DNA of 64,000 bases. Source: Flavobacteriales bacterium UBA5081. Lineage in GTDB: Bacteria > Bacteroidota > Bacteroidia > Flavobacteriales_E > Vicingaceae. The stretch's first letter is position 1; the number at the start of each line of letters is the position of its first letter. The DNA lies in NCBI GenBank assembly GCA_002415785.1, contig DIAJ01000032.1, positions 104,375 through 168,374 of the forward strand, written 5' to 3'. The notes below the pieces were generated by a model. The model was not told where the DNA came from, searched no databases, and was given only the letters and a program-made list of their open reading frames with translations. A program made the translations under genes and the position numbers. Shown one piece after another: positions 56,714 to 64,000 of the stretch.

Positions 56714-57229
56714 CTACCTTCTTTTTCTTCGCATTTTTGTTTGATTAGATAATATTGGACTGTATTTCTCAAGGGGAAGTTCAAGTTTTTCACTAAGCAG
56801 TTTTGCTAGATTCATTGCGTCATCTATACTTCTATATTTTTTTAGAGAAAATTTAACCCTATGGCTAGCACTACAAAGATTTACATCAAAAACTACATGT
56901 TTATAATTAAAATCGGTTACTAACTTGGGACTAACTAATTGGCCGCTTAATTTCTTTCTTAATACAATGATTGCTTTGTAATTATCTAAGCCTTTCCATT
57001 TTCCGCTTACGAACCCAAGAATTGCAACATAGTACCTATACTTTCGATTTTTAAAATGAATTTCAATACCAACTTCAAGTGTAAAAAGAATAATAGTAAT
57101 AATAATGGAAATAATTCCAAGCCAAAAATTGGCTAATAAGAACAGTATGGAAACAAAAATAGCAACAATTAAGAATCCATTTTTAGTGGATTTAAAATCG
57201 TCGTGTTTTAGTTTAATTGAATTCTTCAA
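56714..57229 (-). CDS. Two-TM protein of unknown function
   Basis: A 171-residue protein with two adjacent membrane segments (about 20-55) and a basic C-terminal domain (VSPKLVTDFNYKHVVFD, SIDDAMNLAKLLSEKL). No known family is recognised. The start is TTG at 57229; no ATG is in frame upstream before a stop. It may be the last gene of the 57-61 kb accessory block, but I see no matching cassette boundaries around it. Confidence 0.5.
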   Translation of the reverse strand: MKNSIKLKHDDFKSTKNGFLIVAIFVSILFLLANFWLGIISIIITIILFTLEVGIEIHFKNRKYRYYVAILGFVSGKWKGLDNYKAIIVLRKKLSGQLVSPKLVTDFNYKHVVFDVNLCSASHRVKFSLKKYRSIDDAMNLAKLLSEKLELPLEKYSPILSNQTKMRRKRR

Positions 57230-57284
57230 ATCTATTTTCTTAGTTTAGGCTCTACTAATAAAAATTTGTTTCACAAACACTTGG

Positions 57285-57380
57285 TTCGATTCAAACAACA
57301 GCGCATTCATGTTAGGTTTCCGACCTTTATCAGAACCACCACCCCTAACTTTAGTTAGTGAAAGCTTAGTTATTGGGTGT
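57285..57380 (-). repeat. attC-like element E, downstream of ParDE
   Basis: On the minus strand it opens with ACACCCAATAACTAAGC, whose ACACCCAA complements TTGGGTGT upstream of ParD (58004-57997). The CAATAACTAAGC start and the GAATGCGCTGTTG motif match element D at 6895-6958, linking the two accessory blocks. Confidence 0.55.
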
Positions 57381-57387
57381 CATTTTT

Positions 57388-57687
57388 TTATTCACTCAAT
57401 CTATTTTTCAAATCCATTCTTTCGTGTATAATTCTGATTACCTCTATTTCATTTTCCGAAAGTAATTGATAAAATATGATGTGTTTCCCTGATTTTAGTC
57501 CGAGTAAATTTTTGCTTATTCCGTAATATTCTTTCCCAACTTCTGGATTTTCTCCTATTCTTAAACAAGCAATTTTTATTGTCGCATAATATTTGTCCGC
57601 TTGTTTTTCAGACCATTTTTCGAAAGTATAGTACCAAATGTCGTTCAAGTCATCAATGGCTTTTTGTCTTAATATTACTTTAGCCAT
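57388..57687 (-). CDS. parE: RelE/ParE-family toxin
   Basis: A 99-residue protein with the ParE plan: [23 protein letters not shown] at the N-terminus, the [19 protein letters not shown] middle, and [24 protein letters not shown] at the end, seen in short motifs. ParE toxins usually poison gyrase. It overlaps parD by 8 bases, the normal antitoxin-first order. The pair occupies one cassette-like unit. Confidence 0.9.
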   Translation of the reverse strand: MAKVILRQKAIDDLNDIWYYTFEKWSEKQADKYYATIKIACLRIGENPEVGKEYYGISKNLLGLKSGKHIIFYQLLSENEIEVIRIIHERMDLKNRLSE

Positions 57688-57928
57688 TTTTACGTTTTTC
57701 AGCTTTTAATCTTTTTAGGTTTTCATCAAAGTCAAAGTCCTCAACTAGAGGACTATTTAATCCCTCTTGAATTGCATTTTTCAATGCTATTGCTTTACTT
57801 TCCTCATTTTCTAAAAGTCGAAGCCCAGCTCTAATTACTTCGCTTACATTTTTATAGCGTCCGGCAGAAACTTGACTACTTACGAATTGATCAAAATAAT
57901 TTCCGAGTGATACTGAGGTATTTTTCAT
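57680..57928 (-). CDS. parD: ParD-family antitoxin
   Basis: An 82-residue protein from ATG 57928 ([16 protein letters not shown]); an in-frame start at 57955 would overlap the putative operator. It has the ribbon-helix-helix N-terminus and the ParD/CC2985 segment [18 protein letters not shown], with an acidic C-terminus ([12 protein letters not shown]) that binds toxin. It neutralises ParE and represses the operon. Confidence 0.9.
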   Translation of the reverse strand: MKNTSVSLGNYFDQFVSSQVSAGRYKNVSEVIRAGLRLLENEESKAIALKNAIQEGLNSPLVEDFDFDENLKRLKAEKRKNG

Positions 57929-57949
57929 TTTAATTATTTTTTTTAAAAT

Positions 57950-57964
57950 TACCAAATATTGGTA
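57950..57964 (-). promoter_or_regulatory. Putative operator of parDE
   Basis: TACCAA-ATA-TTGGTA, a perfect 6-bp inverted repeat 21 bases upstream of the parD ATG. ParD-type antitoxins bind such palindromes; that this one is the operator is inferred from position. Confidence 0.45.
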
Positions 57965-57996
57965 AAAACTCCAAGCATGACGATTTCTCTCAAATT

Positions 57997-58362
57997 ACAC
58001 CCAACTAATAAATATCCGCATAAACATAGTACTTATTATCTCAGCGGACTCTTCACCCACAAACATAGCATTTTTTTAGCTCTCAGATATTCAAGGTAAA
58101 AGTGAATTTTACTTTTCCAACCTTTTGTGGTTAGAAAAAATTAGATGCTTTCAATCGTGGAAAAACTTTCTTGGCGGTTGACAACTACTTCCCAACTTTG
58201 GAAAAGTTGCAACAAGCTTAAATAATTAATCTCAAAACTAAATCAAGGTGTATAACTTTCCTAAGGATTTGAAATCCTTCGGATGCGAATTAAATATGAA
58301 AATCGTGGGATATGATGCTGCTGTCTGCCTTTGGAGGAAATCCTTTGAGTGTAGAGCCTTTG
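57997..58362 (-). repeat. Composite dispersed repeat between parD and higA
   Basis: About 360 bases without a gene. It contains, on the plus strand, the cassette boundary ACACCCAAC (57997-58005), CCGCATAAACATAGTACTT (58016-58034, identical to 11497-11515), and a long stretch 58050-58290. That stretch is repeated with divergence at 59165-59390, including CAACTTTGGAAAAGTTGC and a hairpin AAGGATTTGAAATCCTT (58261-58277). The 45-aa and 62-aa frames here are not credible genes. Confidence 0.6.
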
Positions 58363-58734
58363 TTATTTATTCAGAAGTTTGTAATTGCTTACAAGAACAG
58401 AAGCTGAAATATGAAGAACTCGCTCTAACTCTCTAACCATATCAACAGTCAGTTTTTTCTTTCGATTTAGGATTTCTGATACTCTACTTTTTCCGCCAAT
58501 AACACCCACTAAGTCTTTTTGTCTCATATTTAACTCTTCCATTCTTATTTTTATCGCTTCGATAGGGTCGGGCGCATCGATTGGATAGTGTTCGTTTTCA
58601 TAATTTTCTATCATCAAAGAAAGAATTTCAGCTTCATCACCTTCTTTTGTGTCAACTGCTGCGTCAAAAATCACTTCCAAACGTTCAAGGGCGTTTCGGT
58701 AGTCTTTCTCGTTTTTAATAGGTCTTAAGTTCAT
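58363..58734 (-). CDS. higA: HigA-type antitoxin (XRE helix-turn-helix)
   Basis: A 123-residue protein with an acidic N-terminal half and a C-terminal XRE-like helix-turn-helix (MRQKDLVGVIGGKSRVSEILN, core DLVGVIGGKSRVSE near 75-88). The segment DPIEAIKIRMEELNMRQKDL is typical of HigA of the toxin-first type. It neutralises HigB and represses the operon. It begins 10 bases after the higB stop. Confidence 0.9.
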   Translation of the reverse strand: MNLRPIKNEKDYRNALERLEVIFDAAVDTKEGDEAEILSLMIENYENEHYPIDAPDPIEAIKIRMEELNMRQKDLVGVIGGKSRVSEILNRKKKLTVDMVRELERVLHISASVLVSNYKLLNK

Positions 58735-58744
58735 AATATTTTAT

Positions 58745-59041
58745 TTAAATTGTGTCAGCATTTATTTTATCATATTCAGTGTGAGTGCCAATAAATCGGA
58801 TAAATGCCCATTGTTTTTCATAATTAAATTTAACTACAAGTCGATAAGCGTTTCCTTTTATGTTAAATACAACTCGACGATTTTTAAGAATACTTGCCGA
58901 AACATAAGTTTGCTTAACGTCATTTGGAGAAAGCCATTTTGCACTTTTAGCCGTATCATACCAAGTTTTTAAGTATTGCTCAGAGTCAGCGTGTTTCTCC
59001 CAAAATTCTCTCAGTGTACTTTTTGCAATTATTCGTTTCAT
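58745..59041 (-). CDS. higB: HigB-type mRNA interferase toxin
   Basis: A 98-residue protein from ATG 59041 (MKRIIAKSTLREFWEKH), the standard length; the frame extends to 59080 without support. HigB-family features are TWYDTAKSAKWLSPNDVKQ, the basic KGNAYRLVVKFNYE and the C-terminal FIRFIGTHTEYDKIN. It cleaves translated mRNA at the ribosome. Toxin-first order with higA. Confidence 0.92.
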   Translation of the reverse strand: MKRIIAKSTLREFWEKHADSEQYLKTWYDTAKSAKWLSPNDVKQTYVSASILKNRRVVFNIKGNAYRLVVKFNYEKQWAFIRFIGTHTEYDKINADTI

Positions 59042-59057
59042 TTGTAAAACTATTTCA

Positions 59058-59065
59058 CAAATATA
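59058..59065 (-). promoter_or_regulatory. -7 promoter element of higBA
   Basis: TATATTTG on the minus strand fits TAnnTTTG and lies 17 bases before the higB ATG. A TTG about 16 bases further upstream may be the -33 element. Confidence 0.5.
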
Positions 59066-59084
59066 CAATGAGTTCTCCAATCAA

Positions 59085-59423
59085 GAACTAACTGGGAGTT
59101 TTTTTTAATAAGAGATTGTCAATAAACAGCCTATTAAAGCTATCAAATTCCCTTATCAGCGAAATCTTCTCTCCACAGACATAACATATTTAGCTCTCAG
59201 CTAATCAAGCCAAAAGAATTAACTTTTCCAACCTTTAAAGTAGACTCTTTCAATCGTGGAATAGCTTTTGGGGCGGTTGGCAACTTCTTACCTACTTTTA
59301 GAAAAGTTGCAACAAGTTTAAATAGTTAATCTCAAAGCTAAATTAAGGCGCATGACTTCCCGAAGGATTGCAAATCCTTCGGATGCAGAGCTGTCATTAA
59401 AAGCAATTAAAGTGACAATAGTT
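59085..59423 (-). repeat. Composite dispersed repeat, second copy
   Basis: About 340 bases between higB and the ParB-like gene. The part 59165-59390 is a diverged copy of 58050-58290, with shared blocks AAAAGTTGCAACAAG, TAAATAGTTAATCTC-like and TTTCAATCGTGG. The hairpin CGAAGGATT-GCAA-ATCCTTCGG is at 59360-59381. No coding potential seen. Confidence 0.6.
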
Positions 59424-60287
59424 TTATCTTTTCCAAAACTTCCAACTCTTCTTTTTCTCTCCTCTTATTTTTGATACCATATCCTCAATCAATCTCCAAG
59501 ACTCATCTCTAGAAATAAAAGTTATTAATCCAATCTCTTTATTAAGTTCACTAGCAGCTTTAATTTTATGGTGTCCATCAACAATGTAGTTTGCAAGACA
59601 CCAGTGCGTGCCAAACTCAGGCTCAACTTCTTTGCCGTTTATTATTGGATATTCCTCACTTGTTTTAACATCAAGAACTGCTACTGAAACAGCAAATGGG
59701 AGTTTGCCTTTTGAAATAGTTTCTTTATAATAATCAACTCTTTCTTCATTAAATTCACCGAAATTGTTAAGTGGAATAAAAAAATTAAAAAAAGCTTCTT
59801 TATGATCTTGTTTTACTTTACCAAAGTCTACTAATTGTTCTCTATAGTAATTTCTAAATTGATCATTTGACTTAATTGCTTCTTCATTATCATATTCTCT
59901 CCAAGTTTCTTTTTGTTCACTTTTAAAATAATCGTTCTGACTATCTTTGTTAACAGATTCCGGCTTAATTGTAGTTTTTAACACTAGGTAATTCCCGTTT
60001 GGAATAACTTCACCTAAGTTTCTTAAGTTTTCTTTTACAAAATCAAAACTCCCTTCATTTAATGAATTAATTAAGTTTTCTTGATTAATTGAAAGCACTG
60101 TGCTTTCTGATTGCCTTGTAAAAAAGAATTTACAGGTATCGCAAACATTTCCAATATAATAAACCTTTTGTTTATCAACTGAAATAAATCTATCCCAAAC
60201 CTTCCAATCACCTCCACCTGTCTTTTCAAACGTAATTCCTGATTTAAGATTATTTATTCTAACTTCCTTTTTATCAGCAATTTTCAT
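59424..60287 (-). CDS. ParB/sulfiredoxin-like domain protein of unknown function
   Basis: A 287-residue soluble protein. The C-terminal region contains YIVDGHHKIKAASELN (about 233-248), similar to the DGxHR motif of ParB/Srx-type domains. The N-terminal half has a CDTC pair followed by KFFFTRQSES (about 49-62). It is charged and lysine-rich, with no membrane segment. It sits alone between dispersed repeats and the DUF433/DUF5615 pair. Possible accessory or defence role only by location. Confidence 0.5.
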   Translation of the reverse strand: MKIADKKEVRINNLKSGITFEKTGGGDWKVWDRFISVDKQKVYYIGNVCDTCKFFFTRQSESTVLSINQENLINSLNEGSFDFVKENLRNLGEVIPNGNYLVLKTTIKPESVNKDSQNDYFKSEQKETWREYDNEEAIKSNDQFRNYYREQLVDFGKVKQDHKEAFFNFFIPLNNFGEFNEERVDYYKETISKGKLPFAVSVAVLDVKTSEEYPIINGKEVEPEFGTHWCLANYIVDGHHKIKAASELNKEIGLITFISRDESWRLIEDMVSKIRGEKKKSWKFWKR

Positions 60288-60349
60288 TTTCCACTAATTC
60301 ATTGCTCTACATCATTCCCTGACAACTAACTATTAAGCAAGATATCATT

Positions 60350-60703
60350 TTATCCGTGCTCAACAATCTCCGACTGATTAAACTCTATTAAATCGCTCCT
60401 CAAAATCATTTTAATGAGTATATCTAAATGCTGATCAAAAAGGTTAATAAGAAGTTTGTTAGAAATATTACCGGTTTTAACCATTATTAGCTTTTTTGGT
60501 TCAGACTTGATTATATATGATTCGAGAAAGTCAAGATCTTTGGTAATCACAATCCTTGCTTCTTTATTTGCCAGCTTTGCAATCTGAAAATCCTTTGTTT
60601 CGTTTTTGTTCGGTAGTTCTAGGGTATGTAAGGAGTCGAACCCTTTCTTCTTCAAGAAGTCTGAGAGAGATTTTGGCAACTGAGCATCAACGATGAATTT
60701 CAC
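60350..60703 (-). CDS. DUF5615 PIN-like toxin
   Basis: A 117-residue protein with the DUF5615 pattern: MKFIVDAQLPKSLSDFL (first acidic residue D6), DFQIAKLANKEARIVITKDLDF with the second acidic cluster TKDLDF near 75-80, and a helical C-terminus. These are PIN-domain-like putative RNases. It overlaps the upstream DUF433 gene by one base, giving a standard toxin-antitoxin-type pair. Confidence 0.85.
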   Translation of the reverse strand: MKFIVDAQLPKSLSDFLKKKGFDSLHTLELPNKNETKDFQIAKLANKEARIVITKDLDFLESYIIKSEPKKLIMVKTGNISNKLLINLFDQHLDILIKMILRSDLIEFNQSEIVEHG

Positions 60704-60939
60704 TATGCTACTTTATGAATACTTTTGATATGAAGAAGCTTAGACGCATATGCAATACATGCAAGAAAATCTTCTTTTTCTAAATCCGGATAATCCTCAA
60801 GAAGCTCCTCAACTGTCATACCTGAAGCTAGCAACTCTAACATATTTTCTACAGGATAACGCAATCCTCGAATACAGGGTTTGCCATGACAAATCTGAGG
60901 GTCAATAGTTATTCTATTTAATAGATTTTCCATAATCAA
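60703..60939 (-). CDS. DUF433 antitoxin-like protein
   Basis: A 78-residue helix-turn-helix protein with the DUF433 signature RITIDPQICHGKPCIRGLR (residues 8-26, seen as the ICHGKPCIRG core) and the EELLEDYPDLEKED helix. It is the usual partner of DUF5615 PIN-like toxins. An earlier in-frame start is excluded by spacing; ATG 60939 or the ATG two codons later are both possible. Confidence 0.88.
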   Translation of the reverse strand: MIMENLLNRITIDPQICHGKPCIRGLRYPVENMLELLASGMTVEELLEDYPDLEKEDFLACIAYASKLLHIKSIHKVA

Positions 60940-61053
60940 AATGTTTATTCAAATTTATACAATATTTTGAACATTCATTAGACTAGTAATTAGATAAATA
61001 AACAACTGCATTAGTCAAACTTACCTCAACTTACATTAACAACTCCCCTTTCC

Positions 61054-61935
61054 TTAACCAATCTTCAAGGAAGTCATCGTTAAGGAACCGGCAACTGCCT
61101 TATCATTAAAGAGCTTTAAGTCGTCACTTTTTTCTTGCAAGGCTAAGGTGTATAGTAAGGGCAAGTAATGCTCCGCGGTAGGAATGGCTAGGTCAAATGC
61201 CTTGCCCTGCGCGCGAAAATTGATCAACTGCTGATGATTGCCATCGAGAATAAATTTTTTCATTTGCTCATTGGCTTCAATCGCCCAATCAAAACCGTAG
61301 GTTTCATCTAATCGCTGCCAATCGACCATTCTCAAATTATGGACAATGTTTCCGCTGCCAATAATCAACACTCCTTTGTGACGAAGTGAGTTGATTTGCT
61401 GTGCCAGCTCATAATGGTACTGCGGACTTTGACGATAGTCCAAACTCATTTGAATCACCGGCACATCGGCTTCAGGATACAAATGTTTAATCACACTCCA
61501 AGCTCCGTGATCCAAGCCCCATTTATCGTCTAAGCCCACTTCAGCGGTGCTGATTAATGATTGGGTTTCCTTCGCCAAATCAGGACTGCCGGCAGCCGGG
61601 TACTGAACCTCAAAAAGTTCTTTGGGAAAACCGCCAAAATCGTGAATCGTTCTCGGGTTTTCCATAGCAGTAACCAATGTTCCCTTTGTTTCCCAATGCG
61701 CTGAAATACACAAAATGGCATTCGGCTTTGGAATGTCTTTGGCAATATTTCTAAAGCCTTGTACAAATTCATTTTCTTCAATGGCATTCATAGGACTGCC
61801 ATGCCCTAAAAACAATACGGGCATTTTTGTGGTATTGCTAAAGGTTTCCGATATCTTATTTAATTCTTTCAGTTTCATGGCTGCTGCGGTTAATGGTAAT
61901 AAAGCTAATGTTTTTAAAAATGTCTTTCTTTTCAT
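61054..61935 (-). CDS. LigB-type dioxygenase, 4,5-DOPA extradiol dioxygenase-like (YgiD)
   Basis: A 293-residue protein. The first 30 residues (MKRKTFLKTLALLPLTAAAM) form a Tat-like leader with a KRKTFLK motif. The DODA/LigB domain follows with FLGHGSPMNAIEEN (His), ISAHWETKG (His), LDHGAWSVIKHLYP (His) and IIGSGNIVHNLR (His), the zinc or iron ligands. It is related to plant DOPA dioxygenase; the natural bacterial substrate is uncertain. Last gene of the YceI-DsbA-DoxX-LigB operon. Confidence 0.87.
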   Translation of the reverse strand: MKRKTFLKTLALLPLTAAAMKLKELNKISETFSNTTKMPVLFLGHGSPMNAIEENEFVQGFRNIAKDIPKPNAILCISAHWETKGTLVTAMENPRTIHDFGGFPKELFEVQYPAAGSPDLAKETQSLISTAEVGLDDKWGLDHGAWSVIKHLYPEADVPVIQMSLDYRQSPQYHYELAQQINSLRHKGVLIIGSGNIVHNLRMVDWQRLDETYGFDWAIEANEQMKKFILDGNHQQLINFRAQGKAFDLAIPTAEHYLPLLYTLALQEKSDDLKLFNDKAVAGSLTMTSLKIG

Positions 61936-61951
61936 AATTATCTCATTAGAC

Positions 61952-62383
61952 TTAATTTTTAGCAGAATTCCTTTTGAAAATTAAATAATCCAAAGAGTAC
62001 TTTCCTGCTCCTAAAACGGCAATTACCAAATAAATAGTTCCGTAAAGCAGTGCCAACTCTTGTTTCCCAAAGCCATCATTGGCATGCACAATAAATGCCG
62101 CCACCAACATAGTAATTAAGGAAGGAATCGCGGCAAACCTAGTTGTTAAACCCAAAATAATAAGAATGGAACAAAACACCTCTGCAAAAACGGTAAGCAC
62201 CAATGAAGTTGTCTCACCTATGCCAAGCGGATCCGCAAAGGTAATTGCTCCATCGCCTATTAGTTTTAAAAATTTACCCCAACCGTGGGTGAGCATAAAA
62301 GCTCCCACAATAAGGCGAACTAATAATAAAAGCAGGTTGATGTTTTTAGAATATGTTCCGGTGTAAAAAAGACTTTTTATCAT
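61952..62383 (-). CDS. DoxX-family membrane protein
   Basis: About 143 residues from ATG 62383, with four membrane segments and the DoxX pattern RLIVGAFMLTHGWGKFLKL near residues 22-40 (core LTHGWGKF), then LTVFAEVFCSILIILGLTTR. It starts 2 bases after the DsbA-like stop; an in-frame start at 62410 would overlap that gene. DoxX proteins pair with redox enzymes in the membrane. Substrate unknown. Confidence 0.85.
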   Translation of the reverse strand: MIKSLFYTGTYSKNINLLLLLVRLIVGAFMLTHGWGKFLKLIGDGAITFADPLGIGETTSLVLTVFAEVFCSILIILGLTTRFAAIPSLITMLVAAFIVHANDGFGKQELALLYGTIYLVIAVLGAGKYSLDYLIFKRNSAKN

Positions 62384-62385
62384 TA

Positions 62386-63306
62386 TTATGCTGTTTTGTT
62401 GTTGATCCAAATACTGCCGTTCTTTGTTTTCAGTTGCTCCAATTCTCCTTTAGTACTCAATTCCTTCAGAAAAGTTCCACTTTCCGTTCGTGGCATGCCC
62501 GATAGTTCAGAAAACTCTTTTGCTGACAAGCTATTGTAGTGCTCAAATAACTCTTCCCATTTTTTGCTGTACTCCTTTTTACGAATATCGGGATTCAATT
62601 TTAAAATTGCCATTTCATAAAAAGCATAAGGTCTTGAGCCGTACACCAACTCTTTGTTTCCGGCATCATCTATAAAATACATCGTTGGAAAACCTCTAAC
62701 ACCCATGTCTCTTGCCAACTTTAAATCTTCTTCAAATAAATCAGTGGCTTTACCCTCAAAATCGCTTTTTAATTGAGCTACATTCAAGCCAACTTTTTGA
62801 GCTGCGGCTGAGATATTTTCCCATTTCGCAATGTTCTTCTTTTTTAAGAAAACCAATTCTCTCAATTCTCGGAGAAACAATATGGCTTTCGCTTCACTTT
62901 GAAGTTGAGCTGCTTTAAAAGCAATGGATGGCGGATATGATGAATGAAGCGGATCTTCCAACCACACATCTCCATCGATGGGCATATCGTAATGTTCACT
63001 CACCTCGTCCCAATGGAGAGCTACATCCGCCGGTTTACTTATGCCGCCACTGTTGTAATTCCAATCGGGCAACAATCCACCCATACGATACTCAATTTCA
63101 AGACAATCGCCATATTCCAACTTTAATTTCCTCAACTGAGGCTCAATTCCCCAACAAGAAGAACAGATTGAATCGGTAAAGTAAACAAGCTTGAGCATTT
63201 TACTAGCTGATTTATGCTGCACAACATTTTCACCTTCAGTAGTCGGAATTTCACACATTCCCGTCTCCGGATCGCACAATAGCGGATTTACCTCTTTTAC
63301 CTTCAT
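62386..63306 (-). CDS. DsbA-family (SpxH/FrnE-like) thiol protein
   Basis: About 306 residues from ATG 63306; a TTG four codons upstream is less likely. A DsbA-like thioredoxin domain has the active site CSSC in YFTDSICSSCWGIEP (near residue 50), and MGVRGFPTMYFIDD carries the cis-proline. An N-terminal CDPETGMCEIP motif holds two more cysteines. No signal peptide, so it is cytoplasmic, like the ClpXP adaptor YjbH/SpxH. A C-terminal extension of about 60 residues is unassigned. Second gene of the operon. Confidence 0.82.
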   Translation of the reverse strand: MKVKEVNPLLCDPETGMCEIPTTEGENVVQHKSASKMLKLVYFTDSICSSCWGIEPQLRKLKLEYGDCLEIEYRMGGLLPDWNYNSGGISKPADVALHWDEVSEHYDMPIDGDVWLEDPLHSSYPPSIAFKAAQLQSEAKAILFLRELRELVFLKKKNIAKWENISAAAQKVGLNVAQLKSDFEGKATDLFEEDLKLARDMGVRGFPTMYFIDDAGNKELVYGSRPYAFYEMAILKLNPDIRKKEYSKKWEELFEHYNSLSAKEFSELSGMPRTESGTFLKELSTKGELEQLKTKNGSIWINNKTA

Positions 63307-63320
63307 AACAAAGCTCAATA

Positions 63321-63857
63321 TTAAGATTGTTTGGTGAATTGAATTTCACCTGAAATTTTAACTTCCTCGCTCACTAAAACACCTCCGGTTTCCAAAGCTG
63401 TATTCCAGTTCAATCCCCAGTCTTTTCTGTTTATTTTACCGGTAAATGAGAAACCGGCTTTGTCATTTCCCCATGGATCTTTGTTGATTCCGCCAAATTC
63501 TACTTCCAACTTCACTTCTTTACTAACTCCTTTAATGGTCAACATTCCTTTTAAAAGGTATTCATCATCCTCTTTATGCTCAAAAGTTGTGCTCTTAAAA
63601 GTGAGCTCTTTGTGCTTTTCTACATCAAAGAAATCAGCTGATTTAAGATGATTGTCTCTGTCTTCATTATTGGTGCTAATAGATTCTGCATCTACGCTCA
63701 CTGCTAGCTGTGACTTAAAAAAATCATCTCCTTCTACATCGATTGAAAAGTTTTTAAACTCGCCTTTTACATTGGTAATCATCATGTGTTTTACTTTGAA
63801 AGTAAGTTCACTGTGAGTGGGGTCTAACACCCAGGTTTTTGTTGTTTCTGTTCCCAT
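63321..63857 (-). CDS. YceI-family protein
   Basis: A 178-residue lipocalin-like barrel of the YceI family. It starts TTKTWVLDPTHSELTFKVKHMMI, with the conserved DPTHSELTF and VKGEFKNFS, and ends VSEEVKISGEIQF. It lacks a signal peptide, so unlike many YceI proteins it should be cytoplasmic. YceI binds isoprenoids such as polyisoprenoid quinones. First gene of the four-gene operon. Confidence 0.88.
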   Translation of the reverse strand: MGTETTKTWVLDPTHSELTFKVKHMMITNVKGEFKNFSIDVEGDDFFKSQLAVSVDAESISTNNEDRDNHLKSADFFDVEKHKELTFKSTTFEHKEDDEYLLKGMLTIKGVSKEVKLEVEFGGINKDPWGNDKAGFSFTGKINRKDWGLNWNTALETGGVLVSEEVKISGEIQFTKQS

Positions 63858-63942
63858 AATTTATTTCATTTTTATGAATATCCATTTACTTACTTAAATT
63901 GATAAGCAAATAACTAAACTATTTTGTTTTCAGAATTTTGCC

Positions 63943-63987
63943 TTTACTTTTTTCCATTCCCGATAGCAATCGGGAGAAAAAAGTAAA
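63943..63987. terminator. Long hairpin near the window end
   Basis: TTTACTTTTTT and AAAAAAGTAAA flank the inner stem TCCCGAT-AGCA-ATCGGGA. T and A runs on either side would allow a terminator in either direction. Dispersed CCCGAT-type hairpins are common in Bacteroidota. The gene it serves lies outside the window. Confidence 0.55.
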
Positions 63988-64000
63988 CAAAAAAATCTAG

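Noticed and set aside
57230..57284. A cassette boundary for the two-TM protein at 56714-57229
   Set aside because: No sequence after that gene complements GTTTGTGAAAC or any GTT-type core upstream of it.
58248..58436. A 62-codon plus-strand frame between parD and higA
   Set aside because: It begins in the dispersed repeat and ends inside higA antisense.
59085..60349. Own-unit boundaries for higBA, the ParB-like gene and DUF433/DUF5615
   Set aside because: Candidate cores (GTTAGTTCTTG, GTTGTCAGGG) lack convincing complements downstream of the same gene.
1..64000. CRISPR arrays, tRNA and rRNA genes
   Set aside because: No regularly spaced direct repeats of CRISPR type, no cloverleaf-like sequence with a GTTCGAATC-type arm and no rRNA core sequence was seen.

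Overview
The window is AT-rich DNA from a member of the Bacteroidota, most likely a flavobacterium-like lineage; I cannot place it more finely. Three things support this. The primary sigma factor is short (288 aa). Bacteroidota-type -7 promoter elements (TAnnTTTG) lie upstream of several genes. Lineage-typical proteins are present: the lipoprotein TamA homologue (TamL type), a DUF4271 protein next to hemD, WG-repeat proteins and many secreted TlpA-like or lipoprotein genes. I saw no rRNA, tRNA or CRISPR array.

Layout. 0.1-5.3 kb: a TetR-controlled export operon (TetR, ABC exporter with a degenerate ATPase, HlyD-type adaptor, TolC-type channel). 5.3-6.4 kb: GNAT acetyltransferase and a secreted protein. 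6.6-11.5 kb: an accessory block, all genes on the minus strand, built of four gene units separated by palindromic elements. The units are a small lipoprotein, an L,D-transpeptidase, a one-TM protein, and a RuvC-like plus Ser/Thr kinase pair. A 650-nt ORF-less group II intron interrupts one element and an intron tail lies in another. 11.5-56.7 kb: mostly conserved core. It contains an rRNA/tRNA methyltransferase, tamL, class I aldolase, accD, rpsO, pnp, rpoD, rpe, hemN-hemG, fabG, coaD, recJ, an APS-reductase-type cysH, rsmI, two glycosyltransferases, an O-antigen-ligase-like protein, a CtpA-type protease, yidD-rnpA, hemD and an acyl-CoA dehydrogenase. A nitrite-reduction operon (porin, nirK-cytochrome fusion, nirV, Sco) sits behind an FNR-like box. 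A WG-repeat protein and an MltF-like transglycosylase close this part. 57.2-61.0 kb: a second accessory block with three toxin-antitoxin-type pairs (ParDE, HigBA, DUF433/DUF5615) and a ParB-like protein, separated by dispersed repeats. 61.0-63.9 kb: a four-gene redox-themed operon (YceI, DsbA/SpxH-like, DoxX, LigB-type dioxygenase).

The most striking observation concerns the two accessory blocks. For at least five units, the 8-10 bases just upstream of the gene are the reverse complement of the bases that open the palindromic element just downstream of the same gene (for example GTTGTACACC before and GGTGTACAAC after). That is the arrangement expected of circularly excised gene cassettes with attC sites, as in integrons, where the inverse core of each attC pairs with the start of its own cassette. 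The core here resembles G-TTRGG. No integrase is in the window. The group II intron lies inside one such element, and removing it at the predicted boundaries restores the palindrome. I read these blocks as integron-like or otherwise cassette-like arrays carrying toxin-antitoxin and possible defence genes, partly colonised by a site-specific group II intron.
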